DNA from: CAZCPB01 sp964500365
GTDB lineage: Bacteria; Planctomycetota; Phycisphaerae; Phycisphaerales; UBA1924
Assembly: GCA_964500365.1 (NCBI GenBank)
Contig: CAZCPB010000054.1
Location: 1 to 18,806, forward strand
Length of the DNA stretch: 18,806 nt
Direction of reading: 5' to 3'
A program made the translations under genes and the position numbers. How positions within the stretch are numbered: position 1 is the first letter of the stretch; each line of letters starts with the position of its first letter. The notes beneath the pieces were generated by a model. That model had not been told where the DNA came from, ran no database searches, and saw only the letters and a list, made by a program, of their open reading frames with translations. This document shows, piece after piece, positions 13,657 to 18,806 of this stretch.

Positions 13657-14403
13657 TCACGTCATCGTCAGCCCGCCGTCCACGCAGATCGTCTGGCCCG
13701 TCAGGAATCCGGCCTCATCGGCGGTGACGTACGAGACCGCCGCGGCGATGTCGTCGGGCGAGCCGAGGCGTTTGACGGCCATCAGCGCGAGCACGCCCTC
13801 TTTGACCTGCGGCGGCAGGCCCTCGGTCATGTCGGTGGTGATGAAGCCCGGCGCGATGCAGTTGCAGGTGATGCCCTTGCCGCCGAGCTCGCGCGCGATG
13901 GTCTTGGTCAGGCCGATCAGGCCGGCCTTGGCGGCGGCGTAGTTGGCCTGGCCCGCGTTTCCCACGACGCCGCTGGTCGAGCCGATGTTCACGATCCGCC
14001 CGAACTTGTTGCGCATCATGGCGCGCGCGGCCGAGCGGATGGTCACGAACGCCGCGGTCAGGTTGGTCTGGATCACCGCGTTCCAGTCGTCGTCGCTCAT
14101 GCGCAGGACGAGACCGTCGCGGGTGATGCCGGCGTTGTTGACGAGGACGTCGAGGCGCCCGTGATCCTCGGCGATCTTGTCCACCGCCGCGCCCAGGGCC
14201 TTGGAGTCGGCGGCGTCCACCGCCACGACCGAGGCGCTGCCCCCGGCCTGCTCGATCTGGAACTTCACCTCGTTCAGCGGCCCGTCGTTCCGCGACAGGA
14301 GCACCGTGTGGCGGCCGTCGCGCGCGAGGCGGAGGGCGATGGCCTTGCCGATGCCGCGGCTGGCGCCGGTGACGAGCGCGATGCGCTGGGATGATTCGGG
14401 CAT
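13657..14403 (-). CDS. fabG: 3-oxoacyl-[acyl-carrier-protein] reductase FabG
   Basis: Short-chain dehydrogenase/reductase that reduces 3-oxoacyl-ACP to (R)-3-hydroxyacyl-ACP with NADPH in fatty-acid elongation. From the ATG at 14403 it has 248 residues, the normal length. The nucleotide-binding glycine motif is TGASRGIGKA; NNAGITRDGL, then N114 and S142 (VNIGSTSG), Y155 and K159 (QANYAAAKAG) make the catalytic tetrad with the usual S-x12-Y-x3-K spacing. CIAPGFITTDMT and the end TGQTICVDGGLTM are FabG-specific. An AGGGA about 8 nt upstream may serve as ribosome site. It lies downstream of fabD and a lipoprotein gene; no acpP gene follows it, unlike the usual order. SDR paralogues exist, but context and motifs make FabG very likely. 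Confidence 0.93.
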   Translation of the reverse strand: MPESSQRIALVTGASRGIGKAIALRLARDGRHTVLLSRNDGPLNEVKFQIEQAGGSASVVAVDAADSKALGAAVDKIAEDHGRLDVLVNNAGITRDGLVLRMSDDDWNAVIQTNLTAAFVTIRSAARAMMRNKFGRIVNIGSTSGVVGNAGQANYAAAKAGLIGLTKTIARELGGKGITCNCIAPGFITTDMTEGLPPQVKEGVLALMAVKRLGSPDDIAAAVSYVTADEAGFLTGQTICVDGGLTMT

Positions 14404-14519
14404 GTCTCTTTCCCTGGTTAACGATCGACGGTCGCGCGGCAACCCCGCCGTGAGCCGAAAATCCTACGCGCACGGGCGCGAGCAACAGGCGGATGAGTGC
14501 GATTTCCGCGCGGGGCCGG

Positions 14520-15278
14520 TCATCCCCCGCCGGGACGGCTCGTGCCCGGGACGGTGACGGGCCCGTGCGGCGTGCCGCGCTTGCGGTCGCCGGTCTCGCC
14601 CGCGGGCGCCTCGGCGGGCTGATTCCCCGGACTCTGGGGCGCGGCGGCTGGCGCGGTCCCCGAAGCCGGGACGAAGGGAGCGGCGCCGCTCGTCAGTTCC
14701 GTGGGCGCGGGCAGGTTGCCGCCATCGAACTCGGAGGCCCGCGGCCTGACGACGTTGGGCGACTGGAGGCCCGTGAACACGACTGCGCCCGCGGCGGTCG
14801 CGTAGGCCCACTGGAGCGGGTACGCGCCGCGGGCCTCCTGGAGCGCCAGGGTCAGCGTTCCCCCCGATGCCGAGCCGGAGACCTTCGACACGCGCACGGC
14901 CTCGATCGCCTTGCCCGTCGAATCGTCCCACTCGCCGTTGGCGACGAGCTTGTCGAGCACGGCCTGGCCGCCGGGGTCGAGCATCGTGCGGAACTTGTCC
15001 GAGTCGCCGCGGGCCAGCGCATCGGCGAACGCGATGACCGCGCGGGCGACGGTCTCGTCGGTCGGCGCCGCCGACTGCGGGAACTGCACGCGCGCATCGG
15101 CCTTCATCGTCTGGAGCAGCGCATCGGCGCGGACGGGCTCGGGCGGCGGCGGGGCCTCGGTGCGCTTCGGCGGCGGGGGGGGCGGCGGCGCGGGCTTCTC
15201 GCACGCCGGCAGCGCGGCGCCCGCGAGAACCGCGGCGGCGAGGCAGGCGCGGAGTCGGCGGTCAGTTCGGCTCTTCAT
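14520..15278 (-). CDS. Predicted lipoprotein of unknown function inside the fab cluster
   Basis: A 252-residue protein of no recognised family. The N-terminus K-S-R-T-D-R-R-L-R then a hydrophobic core ends in L-P-A-C26, a lipobox with an unusual Pro at -2, so it is probably a lipoprotein. A proline-rich linker follows (P-P-P-P-P-P-P at about 31-37 and a second run), then a globular part of about 130 residues with FADALARGDSDKFRTMLDP and AYPLQWAYATAAGAVVFTG, and a low-complexity Ala/Pro/Gly tail. The ADALARGDxxxFRxML pattern hints at a SnoaL/DUF4864-like small-domain fold, but this is weak. Its start overlaps the 3' end of fabD by 17 bp, so the two are co-translated, and it separates fabD from fabG by about 0.8 kb. 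Its placement suggests co-expression rather than a lipid-synthesis role. Confidence 0.72.
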   Translation of the reverse strand: MKSRTDRRLRACLAAAVLAGAALPACEKPAPPPPPPPKRTEAPPPPEPVRADALLQTMKADARVQFPQSAAPTDETVARAVIAFADALARGDSDKFRTMLDPGGQAVLDKLVANGEWDDSTGKAIEAVRVSKVSGSASGGTLTLALQEARGAYPLQWAYATAAGAVVFTGLQSPNVVRPRASEFDGGNLPAPTELTSGAAPFVPASGTAPAAAPQSPGNQPAEAPAGETGDRKRGTPHGPVTVPGTSRPGGG

Positions 15279-16200
15279 GCGTGTTCACCTTGATTGACTT
15301 GTCGATCCGGCGCATCAGTCCGGCGAGGGTCTTTCCGGGGGCGAGTTCGTGGAACTCGCCCTTGATGTTGGCCGCGAGGAACGAGCAGGACTGCGCCCAG
15401 CGTACCGGGCTGGTGAGCTGCTCGACAAGCCGGCGGCGGATGGAGTCGGGGGAGTTTTCGTGGGGCAGGGCCGTGACGTTGGCGACGACGGTGCAGCGCG
15501 CCGGCGCGATCGCGGTCTTGGCGAGCTGCGCCGCGAGGCGCTCCGCGGCGGGGGCCATGAGCGGGGAGTGGAACGCGCCCGCGACGACCAGGGGCGTGGC
15601 GCGAAGGCCCATCTCGCTTGCGACGGCGGCGGCCCGGTCGCACGCGACCTTATGGCCGCTCAGGACGATCTGGCCCGGGGCGTTGAAATTCGCGCACACC
15701 AGCACGTCGGACTCGCGGGCCTTTTCGCAGATGGTCTGCGCCTGGGCTTCATCGGCGCCGATGAGCGCGACCATTCCGCCCGGCGAAGCCTCCGCCGCGT
15801 CCTGCATGGCGCGCCCGCGGAGCGTGACCAACTCCAGGGCCTCCTCGAACCCGATCGAGCCGGCGAGGTGAAGGGCGGTGTACTCGCCGAGCGAAAGCCC
15901 CGCCGCGGCGGCGACGTTGGCCTCACCGTTGCCGAAATTCCACTTGGCGAGCAGCCCCTTCCAGCAGGCGATGCTGGTGACGAAGATCGCCGGCTGGCTG
16001 GCGTCGGTGCGGTTGAGGCGCTCGGCGGGGCCCTCGAAGCAGAGCGTGGAAAGGGGCGTTCCGAGCCGGTCGCCGAGGATTTCGTCGGCGCGGGCGAAGA
16101 CGGCGCGGGCCTCGGGGGAGGCGTCGAACCACGCCTTGCCCATGCCGAGCGCCTGTGCGCCCTGGCCGGGGCAGAGGAGGGTGAGGGGGGGAGAAGTCAT
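15262..16200 (-). CDS. fabD: Malonyl-CoA:ACP transacylase FabD
   Basis: Transfers malonyl from CoA to the ACP phosphopantetheine, feeding fatty-acid elongation. The 312-residue sequence opens with LLCPGQGAQALGMGK, the standard start. The nucleophile is S103 in G-L-S-L-G-E-Y; the usual bacterial motif is G-H-S-L-G-E, so the residue before the serine is Leu instead of His, as in plant plastid-type enzymes. R128 (LVTLRGRAMQ) binds the malonyl carboxylate and H211 (AGAFHSPLM) completes the dyad. LAPGKTLAGLMRRID is the usual C-terminal motif. No Shine-Dalgarno sequence precedes the ATG at 16200, but TATCAT lies 7 nt upstream. It is preceded by the Fic gene (52-bp gap) rather than by fabH, and overlaps the lipoprotein gene. 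Confidence 0.95.
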   Translation of the reverse strand: MTSPPLTLLCPGQGAQALGMGKAWFDASPEARAVFARADEILGDRLGTPLSTLCFEGPAERLNRTDASQPAIFVTSIACWKGLLAKWNFGNGEANVAAAAGLSLGEYTALHLAGSIGFEEALELVTLRGRAMQDAAEASPGGMVALIGADEAQAQTICEKARESDVLVCANFNAPGQIVLSGHKVACDRAAAVASEMGLRATPLVVAGAFHSPLMAPAAERLAAQLAKTAIAPARCTVVANVTALPHENSPDSIRRRLVEQLTSPVRWAQSCSFLAANIKGEFHELAPGKTLAGLMRRIDKSIKVNTHEEPN

Positions 16201-16207
16201 GCGCGGG

Positions 16208-16213
16208 ATGATA
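16208..16213 (-). promoter_or_regulatory. -10-like TATCAT at leaderless distance from fabD
   Basis: TATCAT (five of six to TATAAT) ends 7 nt before the fabD ATG, which lacks a ribosome-binding site. The phrase TATCATCCCG is shared with the aminotransferase start at 3430. It lies in the 52-bp gap after the Fic gene, so it may restore independent expression of fabD. No good -35 is seen. Confidence 0.38.
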
Positions 16214-16252
16214 GGGGCGGACGGCCTCGCGACCGATCGGGAGATCGCCGGT

Positions 16253-16852
16253 TTACGGTGGCGGCGTGAACCGCTCGTGCAGGGCGATCAACGGGCGCAG
16301 GTTGCCGCGATCGCCCGCTCGCACCGCGTCGAGGTACTCGGCGCGGACGACGCTCGCGGCGCCGACGATCTGTTGGGGCCATTCGGTCGGGGCGTGCCCG
16401 TTGCGCTTAAGCCAGATGTTCGCGAGGAGCCGCGCCCACCGCCCGTTGCCGTTCACGAACGGGTGGATCTTCACCGCGCCGTGGTGGAGGCGCGCCGACT
16501 GCTCGATCCGGGCCATGGGCGAGCGGTCCCATGCCTTCAGGTCCTCGAGCAGGTTGTGCAGTTCCACCTCGATCTGGCGCGGCGCGGACCCCAGGTTCGT
16601 CTCGCGGGTGCGCACCTTGCCCGCCCACGCCCACACGTCGCCGAACATCTCCGCGTGGAGGCGCAGCGCCCAGCGCACGTCGAACGGGGCCAGCCGGCGG
16701 CCGGGCCGCGCCGTGAGGTACTTGACGAGCGCCTTGCGGATGTTCTCGGCTTCCGCGGCGTTGAGTTCCCGCTGCGTGCGAAGATCCCGAAGCTTCAGCC
16801 CCGACAGGTCGTCGATGGGCGTCTGCCCCGGGGTTGGCCGGCCGCGCCTCAT
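16253..16852 (-). CDS. Fic-domain protein of the 'mobile mystery protein B' type
   Basis: Fic-fold protein of 199 residues, predicted to transfer AMP or another nucleotide moiety to target proteins and to act as toxin of a two-gene module. The Fic motif is H130-P-F-V-N134-G-N-G-R138-x2-R141; the canonical fifth position is Asp or Glu, here Asn, as remembered in mobile mystery protein B. Upstream, HAEMFGDVWAWAGKVRTRE and IGSAP-like NLGSAPRQIEVEL also follow that family, whose members often occur on integrated mobile elements with a helix-turn-helix partner. At residues 32-37 A-A-E-A-E-N recalls the inhibitory S/T-x3-E-N helix but lacks the S/T. The ATG follows the upstream stop by one base (TGA-C-ATG), so the pair is coupled. 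It sits between fabH and fabD, where no gene is expected. Confidence 0.88.
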   Translation of the reverse strand: MRRGRPTPGQTPIDDLSGLKLRDLRTQRELNAAEAENIRKALVKYLTARPGRRLAPFDVRWALRLHAEMFGDVWAWAGKVRTRETNLGSAPRQIEVELHNLLEDLKAWDRSPMARIEQSARLHHGAVKIHPFVNGNGRWARLLANIWLKRNGHAPTEWPQQIVGAASVVRAEYLDAVRAGDRGNLRPLIALHERFTPPP

Positions 16853-16853
16853 G

Positions 16854-17240
16854 TCATTCCGACCACAGGCGGCGCCTCGGGCCCGTGAGCAGCTCGCGCC
16901 GCGTGCGCTCGACAAGGCGCCGGAACGTCTTCGCGTCCACCGCCTGTGCCTCCAGCGCGCTGGTCGCCTGAACCATGCGGGCGATTCGCTCGGCCTTCTT
17001 GTGGGCCTGCTCGCGACGCATGTCGTCCGGATCGGACTCACCGAAGCGAACCGTAACTCCCAAGGCCGCGGCGATGGCCGCCACGTTCGCGAAAGACGCC
17101 CCGCCGCCGCGCCCGCCGAGGATGCGCTTGACGGTGGGCTCGGCGACGCCGCTTCGGGCCGCGAGCGCGGTGTGGGTCATTCCCAGACGGCGGCGACGTG
17201 TATTCCAGCGAGAGGTGGGGATGAACGGGCGGTCTGCCAT
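16854..17240 (-). CDS. XRE-family helix-turn-helix regulator, antitoxin-like partner of the Fic protein
   Basis: A 128-residue DNA-binding protein. The helix-turn-helix covers about residues 16-64: RRRRLGMTHTALAARSGVAE for the first helices, TVKRIL for the recognition helix and FANVAAIAAALGVTVRFGE for the last part. The C-terminal half is helical (KKAERIARMVQATSALEAQ then FRRLVERTRRELL) and may bind the Fic partner. Position and coupling match 'mobile mystery protein A', though the sequence need not belong to exactly that family. It probably represses its own promoter, where an imperfect dyad overlaps the -10. The ATG at 17240 is chosen because the -10 hexamer ends 6 nt before it; a longer frame from 17315 would run through the promoter and terminator-like hairpin. 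Confidence 0.82.
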   Translation of the reverse strand: MADRPFIPTSRWNTRRRRLGMTHTALAARSGVAEPTVKRILGGRGGGASFANVAAIAAALGVTVRFGESDPDDMRREQAHKKAERIARMVQATSALEAQAVDAKTFRRLVERTRRELLTGPRRRLWSE

Positions 17241-17276
17241 ACCGGTATTGTATCGTATACTGTACGAACTTGGTAA
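17240..17276 (-). promoter_or_regulatory. Leaderless promoter of the XRE-Fic pair
   Basis: TTACCA (17276-17271) and TACAAT (17252-17247, five of six to TATAAT) are 18 nt apart, and the -10 ends 6 nt (ACCGGT) before the ATG at 17240, so transcription should begin at the start codon itself. There is no Shine-Dalgarno sequence. The region is strikingly A+T-rich against its surroundings. Confidence 0.55.
17250..17265. promoter_or_regulatory. Operator-like dyad in the XRE-Fic promoter
   Basis: GTATCGTATACTGTAC is an imperfect palindrome of the form GTA-N2-GTATAC-N2-TAC, 12 of 16 positions symmetric. It overlaps the -10 and the spacer, the place where an autoregulating XRE antitoxin would block RNA polymerase. 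Confidence 0.4.
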
Positions 17277-17298
17277 CAAAAGGATCATAAATGATCCT
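17275..17298 (-). terminator. Intrinsic terminator candidate downstream of fabH
   Basis: AGGATCAT and ATGATCCT (17281-17288 and 17291-17298) form a perfect 8-bp inverted repeat with a 2-nt centre; read on the minus strand, it is followed by TTTGTT. The stem has only three G-C pairs of eight, so strength is doubtful. It lies 63 bp after the fabH stop and just upstream of the XRE promoter, so it could equally be a regulator site. Confidence 0.42.
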
Positions 17299-17305
17299 GT
17301 AATAC

Positions 17306-17349
17306 GGCGAAACAACCGCTCACGAGGCCGGGAATTCCGACGTTTCGCC
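17306..17349. repeat. Inverted repeat GGCGAAAC/GTTTCGCC just after fabH
   Basis: GGCGAAAC (17306-17313) and GTTTCGCC (17342-17349) are perfect inverted copies with 28 nt between them; the loop contains the palindrome GGAATTCC. It begins 11 bp after the fabH stop and may protect the 3' end or mark the edge of inserted DNA. Confidence 0.45.
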
Positions 17350-17360
17350 CTACAGCACCG

Positions 17361-18383
17361 TCACATCTGCCACAAACTGCTCCCCCACGTCAACCCCGCG
17401 CCGAAGGCCACCATCATCACCCTGTGCCCGTCGCGTACGCGCCCGTTGCGGCGCAGTTCATCGAAGCACAGGGGCACGCTTGCCGCGACGGTGTTGCCGT
17501 AGCGGTCGATGTTGATGTAGAGCTTGTCCTCGGGGAGGCCGAAGCGGTCGCGGGCGGCGTGCAGGATCCGCTGGTTGGACTGATGGCAGACGAACATGTC
17601 GACGTCGGCGGCCTTCAGCCTCGCCTTGTCCAGCGTCTCCTGGATCAGGGCCGGGAAGGTGCCGACGGCGAACTTGAAGACGCCGGCGCCGTTCATCTGC
17701 ACGCGGCCGAGCTTCTCGGCGTCCGCTTCGACCCCCGGCGGGAGCTGGTCGAGGCGGCTGGGGATGTAGATGTCTTTCCAGCCCCCGCCGTCGGAGTGCA
17801 TCGCCTGCGCGATGACGCCCTTCGAGGGGTCGTCGGTGGCGCGGAGGACCACGGCGCCGGCGGCGTCGCCGAAGATGATCGCCGTGCCGCGCCCCTTGGT
17901 CGAGTAGTCCATGAACGACGAGAGCGTGTCGGCGCCGATCACGCCGACGGTGCGGTGCGCTCCGGCCTTGATGAGGTCGTGCGCGGTGTTGATGGCGTAG
18001 ACAAAGCCGGTGCACGCCGCGTTGATGTCGAAAGCGCCGACGTGCCCCGCGCCCAGCGTGTGGGCGACCAGGCAGGCCGAGGGCGGGCAGGCCATATCCG
18101 GCGTCATGGTCGCGAGAATGATGAGGTCGAGGTCGGCGGCCTGCAGCCGGGCGTCGGCCAGGGCGCGCCGGAGGGCCTCGGCGCTCAGCGAGAGCGTGCT
18201 CTCGCCCTTCTCGCGGTCGATGATGAGGCGGTGGCGGATGCCGGTGCGCTGGACGATCCACTCGTCGGTGGTGTCCATCAATCGTTCGAGGTCGGTGTTG
18301 CTCAGGGGCTTGCTCGGGAGCGCCGAGCCGGTGCCCGCGATACGCACACCGATGCGGGAAGTGCTGCCGGACGCCGCGGTCAT
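17361..18383 (-). CDS. fabH: Beta-ketoacyl-ACP synthase III FabH
   Basis: Starts fatty-acid synthesis by condensing acetyl-CoA (or a branched acyl-CoA) with malonyl-ACP. It has 340 residues, a usual length. The catalytic triad is C124 in NAACTGFVYA, H267 in FVCHQSNQRI and N297 in RYGNTVAASVPL, all with conserved surroundings. The opening RIAGTGSALPSKPLSNTDLE, DTTDEWIVQRTGIRHR and TPDMACPPSACLVA are FabH signatures; the end G-A-G-L-T-W-G-S is standard. GGAGG lies only 4 nt before the ATG. It follows plsX by 51 bp, the classical plsX-fabH order, so the two share a transcript. Downstream, a hairpin candidate and the XRE-Fic module separate it from fabD. Confidence 0.96.
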   Translation of the reverse strand: MTAASGSTSRIGVRIAGTGSALPSKPLSNTDLERLMDTTDEWIVQRTGIRHRLIIDREKGESTLSLSAEALRRALADARLQAADLDLIILATMTPDMACPPSACLVAHTLGAGHVGAFDINAACTGFVYAINTAHDLIKAGAHRTVGVIGADTLSSFMDYSTKGRGTAIIFGDAAGAVVLRATDDPSKGVIAQAMHSDGGGWKDIYIPSRLDQLPPGVEADAEKLGRVQMNGAGVFKFAVGTFPALIQETLDKARLKAADVDMFVCHQSNQRILHAARDRFGLPEDKLYINIDRYGNTVAASVPLCFDELRRNGRVRDGHRVMMVAFGAGLTWGSSLWQM

Positions 18384-18434
18384 GAATCCTCCGCCGATGC
18401 CTGGCCCCCTCCCGGGCCGCGCGCCGGGGAGAGA

Positions 18435-18806
18435 TTACGCCGGCTCGCCCTCCGCCTCGATCAGCCGGCCCATCCTGGCCGTGATCTCGCCGAGCCTGGT
18501 CACGATCGCCTTGTTCACGCCCGCGCTGACGTAGGCGCGGCAGTTGCGGATCGCGGCGGTGATTGTACGGGGCTCGCTCGACCCGTGCGCGATGAAGAAC
18601 GAGCCGTTCACGCCCAGCAGCGGCGCCCCGCCGTACTCGTGGTAGTCGTTCTTGGCGTAGATCCGCTTGATGACGGGCTCGAGCTGCGTGATGAACGATG
18701 GGTCGGAGTCCAGCAGCTCGTGCGCGATCGCGTTGAACAGGCTCTTGGCCATGCCCTCGGCCATCTTCAGCAGCGTGTTGCCCACGAACCCGTCGGTCAC
18801 GACCAC
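18435..18806 (-). CDS. plsX: Phosphate acyltransferase PlsX, C-terminal part (start outside the window)
   Basis: PlsX makes acyl-phosphate from acyl-ACP and phosphate for phosphatidic acid synthesis. Only the last 123 residues are in the window; the frame is open to its right edge. V-V-V-T-D-G-F-V-G-N is the conserved PlsX motif at the start of this part, followed by KMAEGMAKSLFNAI, DYHEYGGAPLLGVNGSFFIA and the glycine-serine H-G-S-S motif, all in family order. The end is the usual short tail after AIRNC. It is the head of the plsX-fabH pair on the minus strand. Confidence 0.95.
   Translation of the reverse strand: MVVTDGFVGNTLLKMAEGMAKSLFNAIAHELLDSDPSFITQLEPVIKRIYAKNDYHEYGGAPLLGVNGSFFIAHGSSEPRTITAAIRNCRAYVSAGVNKAIVTRLGEITARMGRLIEAEGEPA

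Noticed and set aside
16234..16247. CGATC-GGGA-GATCG hairpin between the Fic and fabD genes
   Set aside because: Five base pairs with no U-tract in either direction; too weak to call a terminator.
17241..17315. N-terminal extension of the XRE protein from 17315
   Set aside because: It would translate the -35, the -10 and the terminator-like hairpin; the domain begins after the ATG at 17240.

Overview
This is a G+C-rich bacterial window that most resembles the Planctomycetota, probably class Phycisphaerae. The support is a pseudopilin with an R-A-F-T-L-I-E-type N-terminus, an ECF sigma factor followed by a membrane-anchored anti-sigma-like protein, a small membrane protein ending in a C-P-R-C-G-Y zinc ribbon, and a RAYT transposase of the kind common in that group. 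The assignment is inference; no rRNA or tRNA gene is present to fix it.

Layout. (1) 1-4848, plus strand: the end of a beta-ureidopropionase-like amidohydrolase, an NCS1 nucleobase permease and an AGXT2/PYD4-like class III aminotransferase. Together they look like the later steps of reductive pyrimidine breakdown (uptake, N-carbamoyl-beta-alanine to beta-alanine, beta-alanine transamination). A RAYT (Y1/HUH transposase of the REP type) sits between permease and aminotransferase, flanked on both sides by a paired inverted repeat of about 165 bp, four arms in all. (2) 4868-9138, minus strand: ECF sigma factor, anti-sigma-like protein, secreted secretin-like protein, GNAT acetyltransferase, pseudopilin and a small membrane protein; the two pairs at the ends overlap by ATGA. 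(3) 9272-13067, plus strand: glycosylasparaginase-type Ntn hydrolase, a small BFD-type [2Fe-2S] protein, a 397-bp non-coding stretch, a half-size EamA transporter and a Tat-exported class V aminotransferase-like protein. (4) 13077-18806, minus strand: a fatty-acid/phospholipid cluster read as plsX (partial), fabH, [XRE regulator, Fic protein], fabD, lipoprotein, fabG, zinc-ribbon membrane protein.

The most notable points are the RAYT with its double paired-repeat modules, whose stop codon lies inside a repeat arm; the XRE-Fic toxin-antitoxin-like pair placed between fabH and fabD with its own promoter, operator-like dyad and an upstream terminator-like hairpin; and a set of genes without Shine-Dalgarno sequences that carry a TAnnnT hexamer 5-7 nt before the ATG, the geometry of leaderless transcripts. 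No CRISPR array, tRNA, rRNA or prophage was seen.
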